Source: Trichoplax adhaerens (lineage: Eukaryota; Placozoa; Uniplacotomia; Trichoplacea; Trichoplacidae). Taken from it: 64,000 nt of DNA. A program made the translations under genes and the position numbers. Position 1 is the first letter of the stretch, and every line of letters starts with the position of its first letter. Of this stretch, positions 35,020 to 48,333 are shown piece by piece. The stretch is from assembly GCF_000150275.1 (NCBI RefSeq), contig NW_002060943.1, forward strand, positions 3,802,008-3,866,007, given 5' to 3'. The notes under the pieces were generated by a model. That model ran no database searches, was not told the DNA's origin, and worked only from the letters and a program-made list of their open reading frames with translations.

Positions 35020-35455
35020 TGTCACAAACCAACTTCGTGACAAGTATAACGTAAAAACAAATCTCTAAATTACTATAGTCTCCGGGATTCAGTATCCCTA
35101 CTTACAAGAATTTAGACGCCTTTGATTCTACGTTAAAACAACTATACAATTGAGAACTGCTTTATTCAACTATCTGACGGGTTTATATACCCTTCTACAG
35201 CAGCTAACATTCACAAGTCATCTTATAATAATACTTGGGTGAGAACATCTACTAACTAATTTTTCACAGTCGGACTACAATATGTCCATTCACAGAATCA
35301 TTTCAGCACACATTACAGCACAGCAATAAATTTACTGTAACACATTTATAATTAGAGTAATTCCTATTGTAAGTAACTAGTTGTAATATAATATCACTAT
35401 ACTATATTAACCAAATTTAGATAGCTATTTCTTCACGGTAGTTCGTACCGTGACA
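35020..35455 (+). mobile_element. family A repeat, copy 4
   Basis: This 436-bp element starts TGTCACAAACCAAC and ends TACCGTGACA, with the direct repeat ACAGG on both sides (35015-35019 and 35456-35460). It is close to copy 2 and copy 3. The TGAGTCA site is altered (CAAGTCA). Confidence 0.87.
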
Positions 35456-35748
35456 ACAGGATGTAATATATGATCAAAAATAACCATTACAATTATATGC
35501 TATAACATTGTAGCAACTGTAGAATACACTTTATAAATTAAACAATTATAGCAATTTTTAGCCACCCATTATACTTACAGTAGCGATTTAAAGTATACCA
35601 ATAAATATGTCTCTTATATTTTTATAACATTGCAAACTCTAAAAAAATATATACATTAAGACATACATTATATCACTATATGTTCATAATTCTCAATTAC
35701 AGCTATTTTGCTATTATACCAAGGAACAATAAAGACTTTGTCCTATGG

Positions 35749-36150
35749 CGGCTGTTATTTAGGATAATCATTTTCGACTTTACATATATATTAATATTAC
35801 TATCGAAGACTGTTTCTAGTTATTAACAATGTAATAATGATGAAAATCATCGCAGCTGGAATCGTAATATGTATTGTTACATCTATCTATATCTAATACC
35901 ATTTGCCTGGAAAGATTTCTAGTAACATTTATGAATAATAGTATTAATAGCTATTGGCTGTTATAGAGGATAATGATTTTCGATTTTACACATATATCAA
36001 CAGTGCTGTTAAATATCGTTTTTAGGTATTGTACGATGTAATAACAGTACAAACTGTCGCAGCTTGAAACATGACATGCTTTGCTACGTCTATATCTACT
36101 ATCACTCTCTGGAAAGATATCTCATGACATTTCTGTGTAATATTATTTAT
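35749..36150 (+). repeat. tandem duplication, about 207-bp unit, two units
   Basis: GGCTGTTAT followed by AGGATAATCATTTTCGA recurs at about 35956, followed by matching ACAATGTAATAA, TCGCAGCT, CTACGTCTATATCTA-like and GGAAAGAT blocks. The units are moderately diverged and noncoding. Confidence 0.75.
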
Positions 36151-39032
36151 TTATCGTTTAAGCAGAAATACGCCTAAATTATTCCTATGGATCAGCCTTA
36201 AACCAAAAAATATCAGATAAGTGCCAACTTTCATCCCCAAAGCAAATTAATCACTTTAACATTACAAATAATATTAAGAGAACAAAATATAGACCGATCT
36301 ACTACACATTATATCGCTTCATATTAATATATTACATTTAATACTACATATACTCAATGAAACATTCATGATAAATTCGTACATTTTGTTATAATTTGTA
36401 ACTAAAAGATTATGCTATACATTCAAAATTGAGAATTTACCATTACCTCGAAAAATTAAACTAGAAGTTAGATCAAAGGAACAGAATAAGAAAGCGAAAC
36501 TATCGCAGATAAGTTAATATCATTTCCAAGGCCAAAAATTTTAATGAGTATTGTCTAATAAAAATCCTAATAATTACGGTATGAAAGTAGTGACTAATAT
36601 TTATGTAAATACTATAATTCCAAACAAAAATATTGCATTCGACTTATCTCTATGCAGATGATCCAATTATATTATTTAACGAGGGGACAACTATGAAAAT
36701 CTTTCATCGTCATGGTAGCTATTGTATTCTAATGAAATTATTTCGTTAGCTCACATTAAATTCTTCGTTAATAATTAATTAGGTAAGGAAAGGATTTCTC
36801 TTAGTCTTCTTATTGTACTCTAAGAACTGGCGAAAGAACTTGGTTCAAAACCTCAATTAATCAGGTAATTAACATAAAAGTTTATGAATTAATACAAAAA
36901 TGGAAATAATAAAAATGACTATAACAAAAACTAAAAATAACGACTTGCGTTTCCTATGACGCATTTATCAATTCTATGTACAGTATAAGTCCTACAATTA
37001 TCTGAGAAGGCAATAAACTCATATATTCTTACCTTAAACTGTAAATAGGCTGTAAAGTGTTAGGGATCATCAATTCGGTAAGGTAAGATTTGTTTCACAA
37101 AACTAGTTTTCCGACGATAATTTGGCCTGATTTAACTTGTAAGCGAAAGAGATCAATACAACACCCTTTTCATTATGAATTATTTTGTAAACTAAAAGAT
37201 TTTTTACTCCGCGTTCTTATGACTTTTCTTATAATTTTTAAATAAATGATAAGAATACAATTTAGATTTTTGCTCGATGGAATCATGAATTTATGATTCC
37301 TCTTCAAAGTATGTATAAAGCTCATGAGTTATCCATATTATTACAGGATAGATAACTACTTTTCCCCTCAGCAAGCTCATTATATTTTTTGTCATGTCTG
37401 ACGGAAATATTTATTCAGAAGAATCTTTGCATCATTATAGATGTATCTATACAGAAGGTAAACGGTTTTTGTCAGATTAAAACTAATAACTGAAACGAAA
37501 TTATTCGTATATTAATTGAAAGAAAATAACTCCAAAGCACTAATGTTACTATTACACAGCAATAGCTTGAGGCAAAGAAAGACTGTAAAAGCGAATAACA
37601 TAAGATGTTCACCTAATATCCGGTAACCAATTCGGTGATACTAGCTAAGATTAGAATATAGTGAGGTATTTGCAATAATTTATGCATTCATTTATATTTT
37701 AATTATTATTAGCTTTTTCAGCAGCAGGGTTACTAACTTGACATTAAAAGTAGATAATACGCTAACTATCGCTTCTGTAAATAAAATGTAAATTAATAAT
37801 CGTTACTAATCCACCTATTCCTATATTTTATGTCAAACTTTTCTAGCTGAGCTAACCCCGAATAATACAAAATAAGGGTTAAGTAATTATTTACCTGACA
37901 AAAACAGGTTGCAGATTAATTATCTTATCAACCAAACAGCTTGTTCATGCACAATACTACTTTCCTACGCTATTAAGCAAGCGTACTTATTGATAATAGC
38001 ACTAAGCATATTATAATAAGATGTCTTCCTGAATTTGGATCGTTATAAAGGAATCATCATTTTATCAAACGAATAAAATTGTACGAGCTTTGGCCAAGTA
38101 CATTTCAGATGCTATCAAATTAACTCTAGAAATGATTTTATAAATTCTTCTATTCTTCAAAATGGAACTTTTTCAGCAGTTATGAACGTATAATGTTAAT
38201 GCCTTTATAAATATTTCAAGAAGTAATATTGTCATATACGGTACTAGATTTAATTATTACAAAATTGAATTATTATAAAGTCAGGCTTTCTTCAAAAAAC
38301 CTACAGTATATACTAAATACCTTAATGCCTCTGTTGATGTGTATCATTCTTATAGTTGAAAAATTTTTATAGCTTATTAACAACCCACCATACTAGTGTA
38401 TTATTTTCTAAATTAGACAACGATTTCAGTGTAATTTCTTTCACGGTTCTAGAATTTAAATTCAATCTTTCGGTATATAAGTGTAATCGATTTAGCATAA
38501 CCAACCTTTCAATACCAATATCTACTACCTAGCTGAAGACATGTATTAAAATCATGTAGCACCTGTACGATAAATTTATGCCATCTGCAAGATTTTTTAC
38601 AATTGGTAGCACATTTCATGATAAGAAAGTATTACGACGAATTTTTCACTATCTAGCTTTGCATATATATTTATAAAGTACACTACTGCATTGCTTCGAA
38701 TATCGACGTAACTTTGACACTCATACATCATTGATAACCTTAGAAAATTTTTAGCTCCAAAAAGTGAACAGTTTTGCATGTATTCTGTAATAACCACGCA
38801 ATAGTCTACAGCTATTACAGTATCCTATATTTGGCTATCAGATACGGCTTAACTGGAGAATCCCAGTCTTATACTCGAAACAATACAAGTGTGCCGCCTC
38901 ATCTTATTAGCCACCTACAGTACTACTACAATTAGCTGAAATCATTACATATTCATCTAGCAATCGCGAAATATAGCTTGTACTGGAACTAGTTACTGTC
39001 TAGTACTAATACTATATTATGATTCATACCTA
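36151..39032. other. intergenic, nothing recognised
   Basis: A+T-rich DNA with no motif-bearing frame. Short palindromes occur, for example GGAATCAT...ATGATTCC at 37279-37300. A 66-codon minus-strand frame (38797-38597) shows no recognisable feature. Confidence 0.4.
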
Positions 39033-39581
39033 TGTGATATATACCATCACGAAATTCCAAATTTTAGAAAAATAAGGGCTTTATTGAATCTTATACAAAG
39101 ATTAACTACACAGCTCTACTCTAGCCGAATACTACTTCTAAAGACTTCTACAACGAACTAACAGAATAATCTAAAGTTGCATGCTTTTATACTTTCCGTA
39201 GCATTCGCAGCTACAATCCGCATGGCAACCTTTTACTTTATTTTACACATAGTTAAATTATTCTTAGTAAGACTATTCTACTGCGGACCATCATTAATCC
39301 AATATGGATACGACTACAGTACTTACGTAGACATTATTCACACCAGCCAAAGTACAATGAATTAACCATATCCTAATATATGATTTACAGTTCTATTTTT
39401 ACCTACAGCCATATTAGTAACTCAACAGCTTACTGTATATAGTCATCTGTACTCTAGCATAGAGTCTCTACCACTACAGTCTATAGTTACAGCTACCAAA
39501 TATCTCTTAGGATAAATATCTACCGTACATTATACTACACATGGCTAATAGTCTACAATCACAATACTAAGTTACATTACA
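39033..39581 (+). mobile_element. family C repeat, copy 2
   Basis: This 549-bp element is nearly identical to 917-1468, beginning TGTGATATATACC and ending ACATTACA. The flanks are ACCTA on the left and ACCTG on the right, so a 5-bp duplication with one change is possible. The shared 62-codon frame (39177-39365, containing AFAATIRMATFY) is intact but has no ATG ahead of it. Confidence 0.65.
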
Positions 39582-39749
39582 ACCTGTAATTCGGTTCTTT
39601 TATAACCCCTCGTTCAAATTTCTCTATAAAAGATAGAATTCGATTTTTAGTGTTTTCATTCTCCGAAAGCGAGCAGTACTCAGCCATTCCATACACTAGG
39701 ACTAGTTAAGATCTAGTAGTCATGTTAATTAGCGATTTTTACTTTTAAA

Positions 39750-40330
39750 TGTAGTCGTTTTTCGATCTGTTTTCGAATTTCTTTGCGAATATGATGCAAA
39801 TATGTCAATGATGAAGTTTAATTTAAAATTTCAGCTCGGCACAGTAAACACTATAGTATTTATTTAATAAGGATGAGAGACATCTTAACGTGAGTTTTGT
39901 GTAGAGCTATCGTATTTAATAGGACCAAGGACCCTGATATCTGGATTGAGTATCACAACTCTTTGATGCCGAGTAAGTACATCTATATAATAGATAGATG
40001 AATAAAGTTGATAACGAGATAGACTAGAATGTTTATCGTCTACAATTGTCGCTTGGCGATTTTATTATTATTCAGCCGTTTTTGATCTGTTTTAAAATTT
40101 TAATAAAAATAGCCGTAAATATATCAATGATAAAGTTTAAAATTTTAGTTCAGCACAACAAAGATACGAAATACCATAATATACGTCCTGTGTAGTCCTA
40201 TCGTATCTTAATAGGACTAAGTGCCTTACTATCTAGATTGAGTATCATAACTATTTGATGTCGCGTAGCTAAATCTATGATAGATATTTTTATGAAGTTA
40301 ATAACGAAGTAGATTGAAATCTAGCCATTT
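39750..40330 (+). repeat. tandem duplication, about 320-bp unit, two units
   Basis: CGTTTTTCGATCTGTTTT at about 39757 recurs at about 40077 as CGTTTTTGATCTGTTTT. Further matching blocks are ATATGTCAATGATGAAGTTTA, TTTTGTGTAG, CTATCGTATTTAATAGGAC and GATTGAGTATCA. It is diverged and noncoding. Confidence 0.75.
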
Positions 40331-40977
40331 TGCCACACAAAATTTAAAATATTACGGTAAATACCGTAATAGTTTTCATCTAGAAGCGTATTCAATACGA
40401 ATAACTTTGGGTTCACTTGCATCTCCAATTTTGTTGTAAAAAATGCGAAAGATGTATTTCTCAAAAATTAGCAAGATTAGCAATTTAACTTGACCTCAGT
40501 TGAAGCAAAAAGATATTTATATGTATTAAAATATACCCTACGTTCCGGATGAATAGAATTTTAAATGAAAATTGAAGTTAATAACGATAATAGCAGAACA
40601 ACGATTATAATGAATCGATGTTTTTACGGTCATCGCATACTGTGGAACAAATACTACTGCTACAAATCCCTATCAAATCCACTCGCTAACAATAACGCTA
40701 TTCCGATAAAAGATCAAAAACTGTAGATAAATAACATTTTTAAAACACTATAATTTTATATTAAGGCGTTAACCTACCATTTTTCAATAATTTCAATCCA
40801 GCCATTGATTAATCCTTATTTTCCGGTCGTTTCTATATGTATTTTATATTAAGACATTCACCTATCATTATTGTATAGTTCCTATCCAACTAATGATCAA
40901 TCCGTATTTTTCGGTTATTTCCATGTTAGGAATGGCCAGAATATTTACTTGCATGTATATGTATATATATATATACA
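40331..40977. other. intergenic with TA microsatellite at its end
   Basis: No gene is present. Positions about 40951-40977 form an alternating TG/TA tract (GTATATGTATATATATATATACA) that is the insertion site of family A copy 5. Confidence 0.5.
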
Positions 40978-41418
40978 TGTTACGGTACGAACTACCGTGA
41001 AGAAATAGCTATCTAAATTTGGTTAATATAATATAGTGATAATATATTACAACTAGTTACTTACAGTAGGAATTACTCTAATTATAAATGTGTTACAGTA
41101 AATTTAATGCTGTGCTGTAATGTGTACTGAAGTGATTCTGTGAATGGACATATTGTAGTCCGACTGTGAAAAATTAGTTAGTAGATGTTCTCACCTAAGT
41201 ATTTTTATAAAATGACTTGTGAATGTTAACTGCTGTAGAAGGGTATATAAGCCCGTCAGAAGTTGAATAAAGTAGTTCTCAATTGTCTAGTTGAGTTTAA
41301 CGTAGAATCAAAGGCGTCTAAATTCTTGTGAGGTAGTTAAGGGATACTGAATCCCGGAGACTATAGTAATTTAGAGATTTGTTTTACGTTATCCTTGTCA
41401 CGAAGCTGATTTGTGACA
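40978..41418 (-). mobile_element. family A repeat, copy 5 (reverse orientation)
   Basis: This 441-bp element is inverted relative to the other four copies: it starts TGTTACGGTACGAACTACCGTG (the terminal TGTCAC has become TGTTAC) and ends AATCAGCTTCG-type sequence read backwards, closing GTGACA. The direct repeat ATACA lies on both sides (40973-40977 and 41419-41423). It sits at the edge of a TA-rich tract. Confidence 0.86.
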
Positions 41419-42054
41419 ATACATTACGATAGAAAGCGAATAAATAGAATCAATATAATGTTCGTGACGTCATTAATATTTAAACAGCGACGAGCCAGTC
41501 GATAGCTGTGAAATATTTGATATTTCTTATTATTAATTCGAAGATAGATAGTACAAATAGCAAGTACATAGCAAGTGATAATTAAAGTAGCGTATTAATA
41601 TTTTCCATGCAACCATATATTCCATGGCAACGAATATAAATATAATATTATGCTTGTTACGTATTTATGAGTCCTACTGACATTTCCAGTTCAAATTATT
41701 CCTACGGTTAGTCTTTGATTTTTATTCCACCCATTAAGTTTTAAGTATTGTCGTTGATGGTTACATTTCTTCTGATCTTTTTTGACGTTTTTTATTATCA
41801 TGTTCTGATGCTTGAGCAAATTAAAAGAATTGCATCGCTATTCGGTGGAAAATCTCAAGCAATCAATTCATTTTTTATCTTGCAGATACATTATAAGAAA
41901 ATTAAACTCATAAAACTTTAATAGCTTATCAAAGGTATCTTCATGATAATGTTCATTGCCCTGCTACAATCGAATTTCTATTCTGCTATAATATTAGAGT
42001 GAGATTTCTCTCCCCAATTGCTAGTTGTAATTGAGTCGTGAATTTTATCATCTT
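41419..42054. other. intergenic upstream of receptor 4
   Basis: No feature was recognised apart from A+T-rich DNA. The frame of receptor 4 opens at 42031 without an ATG. Confidence 0.4.
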
Positions 42055-43119
42055 ATGCAGAAGGTTAGACGGCAATCGATAATTCAAAATTTAGTGAGAC
42101 CAAACTATCAGCTCTACAGTATGTTTCAGTTAGCTACAGTTAGCTTTGATAATACAAATACTACTTTATTGCCTACTTCCAATTTTAAAATTAATCCGTT
42201 ACAATTAGTCACTATTGCAACACTATCAATTATTGCAATGGGCTCAGTAGTAGGCAATTCCTTCTGCCTGGCAACTATTTACGCTACTCCATCATTACAT
42301 AAAGTTAATAACATCCTTTTGGCTAATATGGCTGCTGCTGATCTTTCTATCGGTATGATAGCTTTACCAGCCATGGTGGTTGTTGTTTGGCTAGATTATC
42401 CGATTCCAACTATTTTATGTCAATTTCAAGGTTTTGTCTTAGTCTATTTATATCCAGTATCATTATTGACGGTAACGGCCATTACCGTCGATCGAATTTT
42501 AGCTATAACTCGGCCATTGCACTATTTGGATGTTATTACTTATAAATTTCGATGGATCTTAGGGATCATCTGGATAGCACCATTTACTATAGCTTTAATG
42601 CCAGTGATGCAATTAGAGCAATTCTGATTCGGAAATTACGATAAGGTAATGGTTTGTTGGATAGATCTACATCATAGAAGTCACCGTCCATATACCTTCT
42701 CTGCTATATTATTGACCTTTATTATTGGTATTATCCTAGCTATTATTGGCTGTTATACTGCTATCTTTATTATTGCTTACCGAAAAACCGTCTATATACC
42801 CCATAGATCAAGCCAAGATATGGTAAAATCAATTCGCACTACTGCTCTTATTGTTGGCACAAGTATTTTATGTTGGATTCTATTGGCAATTGATTATTTT
42901 ATTGATTTAACTCGAGTTTCTTTATCCAAAAGGTTATCGATCATCGAAATCCTTGTCTCTTTTGCCGCAATAAGTAACTCGATGATTAATCCTATCGTTT
43001 ATGTCTCTACAAATACCATCTTAAGAAGGAAATTTCTAAGCCTGTTTAAAGTATTTCCTACCGCGACAAATCGAATTCAAAAAATTACAGTTAAACAAAG
43101 TAGTACCTGTCCTTCATGA
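42055..43119 (+). pseudogene. class A GPCR, receptor 4, disrupted by one in-frame stop
   Basis: This is a full-length receptor frame of 354 codons interrupted only by TGA at 42625-42627 (codon 191). Everything else is in phase. The start is taken as ATG 42055; ATG 42121 is an alternative giving a shorter outer N-terminus. Landmarks are GN at 67-68, NMAAADLS with D96, C122, DRI at 146-148 in TVDRILAITRP, W173 and P183. After the stop come GNYDKVMVCW with the ECL2 cysteine, SIRTTALIVGTS, CWIL and NPIVY. The stop replaces the first Gly of the family's GFGxY motif in ECL2, so a GGA-to-TGA change explains it. The TM6 CWxP proline is also lost (CWIL). It is a recent pseudogene, a null allele, or a sequence error. 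Confidence 0.9.
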
Positions 43120-45493
43120 TCAAAATTATAGGCCATAATTCGTAAACATTATTGTACTTGAGATCAACATTATCCAGACCGAAAGTTGGTGTATTCATCG
43201 TAAATAGATTAACCATACGAGTAATATAATAACAAGCAAGACAGCACAAGCTAATATTCTCTCTTCTTTCGTCAACGCTTGCAAGCTTAAAATTAATATT
43301 ATCTTGATCACAATGTTAATGCATTCATCGATTTCATTAAATTCAGAATACTTGCAGTTCTACTTGTCTCCCGAAGTATTCTAAATACAAATAATTAAGC
43401 ATAAAGCTTAACGATATCAACATTTCATTTTTTATTTTCAACTAATATTGCCAAAGCGTTGACTAGCATTTTAAAGTTGTATTAAGTACATTACTGTTCC
43501 AAATTGTATGATATGAAAGGTTGTGCAAGAGTTATTTTCCACCAGAATCAGAACAAGAAATTATATAATCTTACTATAACCAACAATACCTCATCCAAGA
43601 TTTCTCTGTTTGTAATCATTTTTCTTGAAATAAACTAAAAAGCGTCAGAGCCGATCCTTTACCCTTAACAAGGATAATATATTGCCGCTTTTAATAAAAT
43701 AAATTAAATAATTTAATTCTAAATTACAACTACCTCAATCAGGAGTTTCTTGGCAAGTAAGGATTCTTCTAGAAATAAACTTAAAGTCACGAGGGTCAAT
43801 CATTTTATCCAGCTAGAGATAATATTTGTCGCTTCACTAGAAGTTATTTTAAAATAGCTAATGAGCATAGTATGTCTTGTTATTGGAACAAATACACTAA
43901 CACAAATAATATTTCCAAGAAATGAGGCTATTGCAGTAAATCTACACTAAAAAAGTTAGCTTTTAAACTTTACTCATAGACTATAATCACATAACTTCTG
44001 TTACAATACTGATTAATGATTTACTTCATAGAATTCAATTATACTTATAGACAATTCTCTTCTGAACACTTTTTTAACAAAGATACTCCTGGTGTTAATT
44101 AAAAACTTGTTAAAGTCACTTTTTAGCTCATGTAGCTAAGCTAGTCAATCGACAACGTAAACCTTGTACTTTTGACGCAGATTGCCTAAAATTGCGATTT
44201 TAAAAGTGTTAGTAGCGCATCTTTTATATAATACATTAGTCTTATCGATAGATATTCGCTAGGCTAGTTGTTTCCTAGTGTGATGGAGGGTTCGAAGAGT
44301 CAGATAATGTGGTTTTAGTTGCCATGCAGAGAATTGCACAAAGCGCTTAAGAAAAGAGGATACTTTATTTTAGATAGTAGTTAGGTAAAGTGTGATAATT
44401 ACGGTAGGTCTGCGTGGTAGCTGCTGTGAGTAAAGTGTGAATACTAACTGTGACTAATAATGCAACTTAACAAATCTAAGGTAGAAAACGGCGGTATTTA
44501 TAGCTATGGCATTAGAACACATGCAGAGAACATGATTGTAGGATTAGATACAACATATACCATAACAGGTTATAGAATAGCAGATGATTGTAGAAAATAG
44601 CGAGGACTGTAATAGCTAAATGTAGTAAGCCATATTTGAATGTAGAGCGAACAGACTGTAAATATGTCTAAATATAAGATCAATACAACATGTCTATATT
44701 TAACAATAGAATATAGTTACAGTATATTCTAAATACACTACACTTAGAAAAGAATTTTTAAGATACGGACCCAGAAATGCTACCTAATTAAAGATATATT
44801 ATTATCATCCTCTTATTAGCACTGTCGAAGATATATTATTTTTATCGATGAAATACATAAGAAACGTAGCTACTTTACGGTAATGTTTTTCAAATCAGTA
44901 GCATATTCTTAGGACTATCTTGACATCGATTATTACAAATATTGGAAAGTGATCTAGTTAGAAAGAATATAAGTTAGAACTAACCAAAAATGAATTTCAA
45001 ATAGCTAGGAGTAAGTTCATATCATGGATCCAGTACATTATTCTGTTGAGAAACAAGACTTTAGGAAATTCCAATTAATTTTCAATTTACTATCTAATCT
45101 TGTTAAAAATCGCAGAAAGTTTATTTCCGAAATTTAGATGAATAATTGACTTGATGCATAACGAAATTAGAAGGCCCAGTATTAAGATACTACACACTTA
45201 TATAGAGTACGGTAGTAATTAATTAACTCTTATTTAAATAACATAGAAATTATAAATACCTTTTCCTGTAAAGCACTTCCATACATGTACAAATAAATTT
45301 GATATACGTTTAATTAAGAATAAAATACCCACCAGCGTAATATTTCCAGAAATTCAAGAAAGCAATAGATCCATGGGAAATCTATCTGATAGCAAATGCA
45401 AGGATATTAAATACTGTTCCCCTTAAACAAATTTTAAATATAAGCTTTAGAATGGAGCACAGCAAAAAAATATTATGTCATTTTTTATCTTTA
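43120..45493. other. intergenic, possible receptor relic
   Basis: The plus-strand frame 43723-43950 (75 codons with one TAG at 43855) reads LEIIFVASLEVILK, stop, then MSIVCLVIGTNTL and ending near IIFP. LVIGTN resembles the LIVGTN at the TM6 start of all local receptors, preceded by a TM5-like hydrophobic run. No other feature was seen; 44230-44760 is less A+T-rich but unrecognised. Confidence 0.25.
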
Positions 45494-46853
45494 TGTAATG
45501 AAATGAAAAGTGTAGAGATCAAGCTACAAAACTTTAATAAATTTTGATTCTACTTTCGTTACACTCCGGTCGACTTAACGAAACTTTGACACCAAATAAA
45601 ATCTGGGTAAATAATCGATCAACAATTTTATTACAAAAAATATGGTGAGAAGTATACACCGAACAACCTCACAAATACTTAACTTTAAGTATTAATAAAA
45701 TAAGTGGCAGACTTAAAAACTGTCAACAACCAAACAACCTTTCAAAAAGAAGAACGCTTTAACTTAGGACAATTCGACTCCGAAGGCCCTTTAAATTCAA
45801 CAAGTTCTTCAAAAGAATCTTCTTCTACTCTCCCTCTAAATTTTCTAATTGCACTATCATTTATAGGCTTCGTAGAGCCGTCAGAAGTATTTAAAACTAA
45901 GCATTTGCTAACCAATCGCTCTTAAGATCCATTTTAGAAAACTACTTTGCACCATTTAAGAAAACAAAAATCATTCAAAGTTCAGCACAATTTACCCTAT
46001 GATTCCCTTACAAAACACTATAAAACCAACAAGTTAACTATAAAATACATCAAACTTCACTTCTAACATAATTTCTATCATTAACACATTATAAAAGTCT
46101 AAAAATTAACCTTTAAACATCAAGATTTAGTCATAAAAATAACAGTCTGACTACTTGACAATCAACACAACCTCTGCCAATTTCCATCTTATTTTCTATT
46201 TTCCTAACTAAACTTTCCTAATGTGACTTTCATGTCACATCATAAAATTCCAAAGTTTCAAATTCATTACAAAAAGTTCAAATTTCAAAAATCAACTCTT
46301 ATGATATTTTTCATAAACTAAAATCCAAAAATTAAAACAGAAAAATTATATATGACATAAATCCAACCGGTTCCGGGATCCAAATCCCGAAAAATCCGGA
46401 TTTTATAAAGATCACAGTAATCGCTTATCAGCAAATTTTATATGGCTACTATGACTACTTTTCTGACATTAGTATCGCTTAGTATTGACAGTTGATGTTT
46501 TAGCGTTAGGTTGTACGGTAACTGCACGATTATAGACTACATTACAGTACTTTACTGTCGTGTTATAAATCCCCTTTCTCTATGGATAGGGTTTTGCTAC
46601 TAAGTCAAACTCATTTACAATTTGAATAGACTATCAAATACCCTTTCTTTAGATTAGGCAATTGCTCTAGGGCTATTTCTATAGTAATCTATATAATACC
46701 TTGTAAAATAATGAAGAAGAAAAGATGGCGACGTGATGATTTGGCAGGGCAAAACTTAAAGACACTATCACTTCATCGGTATTTTCTATAGTAAAATAAT
46801 ACTAGTTACATACTAAAAGCTATAAAGGACTCTACTTTTAGTCCTTTACTACA
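45494..46853 (+). mobile_element. family D repeat, copy 2
   Basis: This 1360-bp element starts TGTAATGAAATGA and ends TTACTACA, flanked by the 4-bp repeat TTTA (45490-45493 and 46854-46857). The short frame near the head (45704-45925) stays open for 73 codons, but its ATG has mutated to GTG; in copy 1 the ATG is kept but the frame is shifted. The terminal hairpin AAAGGACT...AGTCCTTT is conserved. It lacks the internal tandem duplication present in copy 1. Confidence 0.77.
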
Positions 46854-47702
46854 TTTATAATAAACGATATATTTATGATCTTTCTTATAAACTGTTTTTA
46901 CACCTGAATAGCATGAAAAATTAACCAATTTGATTATTTATACTACTTAAATATTGTCTATCAGAAGAGATAATCATTAAAAAAATATCTATAAATACTT
47001 TTCATATAAGAGCTAATGACATACTCATACATTCAGAAATGAAAAATTTGAAATGAAATTCTTACCTTTTACCGATGAAAGTATTAGTCTCTATACAGTT
47101 ACTTTTCATAAGTAACTAGTAATGGCAATATCCTCCTTATTATTATAGCAAAATTAATCCAATATAGTTATTTAATACTATATCATCAAACTAAACAGCA
47201 AGATAAAAAGAAATCTTCATACTATGATAATATTAATCAGTCGAAATAATAAAACTCCATCAGTATACAAATTTAGATATCCGTACAGTAGTTCCATTTT
47301 TTAGTAATTATCAACGTATAAAATATTACCGTTGACGTCAAATTAGATAGAAAACACAGCTTTAATTTTTACGATAACAATCTAGTGCTCTCAGTACTCC
47401 AGTTACATGTGTATAGGTACTCCTCCTTCCCTCCCATTTTTTTAATGTACACTAATTGGTATAACAACATTTTAAGTAGGCAATGATTTGATTATTAACT
47501 AAATTATAGTCTGGCCCTGTAATCTGGTGGATTATCTACACGAAAATATCAATCTCATTACAAAGCAGCATAAGAACCAATTTTAAATGAATTCATAGTT
47601 TCTGAAACTGTATAAATTTTAATATTTGCGATACAACAATTGGACAATTTTAGTATCAAGAGCGAACAGATCGATAAGTAATGTAGATAGCTTGTTACCT
47701 CC
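46854..47702. other. intergenic, nothing recognised
   Basis: A+T-rich DNA between a family D and a family B element. No coding frame or repeat was seen. Confidence 0.4.
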
Positions 47703-48333
47703 TGTCACAAAACAGCTTTGCAACAAGATAACGCAATATACGATCAATAAGTCAATTCCTTGAACCACGTATCAAGGAACGATATCTGCACTATCACAAA
47801 CACTTTTGCTCTACTAGCAGACTACACAAAGACTTAAACGCCTCGTATTTTACGTTAAACACTAAGTTGGACAATCCTTCTTTATTTCACGATATACTGC
47901 ATTTATATACTATTCCTCAATAGTTCATGAGTCATAGTTAATACAATTAACATTAGAATCATTTACTGAATTAGATATTAATTTTAGCTACTGCTCCCTT
48001 AATGCAGACAACAGTATTTACGAACATAGACATATAATGACTAATACAGAATAGTCAGATTACGATATGTCCTATCACGGAACATTTCCATGATAATTTA
48101 CAGTCTACTATAAGTAAATTACAATCACAATGATTCGAACTGTAAGCAGATGATTTGCATTCCCTATTATAACTATTAATTTCAGTATGTGTATAAGTGT
48201 CACTGTCATAAAAAGTCAGTGCTATATTAAAATACAGTATATCCAAATTAGAAGTTAACTAAATAAGGATAGTCTAATAGAATTATCCTAACATTGATAT
48301 TTTTACTGTAATACAGTTTATAACACTGTAACA
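47703..48333 (+). mobile_element. family B repeat, copy 3
   Basis: This 631-bp element is nearly identical in length and sequence to copy 1, running from TGTCACAAAACAGC to CACTGTAACA, with the 5-bp direct repeat CCTCC (47698-47702 and 48334-48338). It has the same TTATATAC and TGAGTCA sites. The high similarity implies recent spread. Confidence 0.86.

Noticed and set aside
38030-38085. LDRY motif as a receptor TM3 relic
   Set aside because: The preceding residues are not a transmembrane run and the P-x-Y at +8 is missing.
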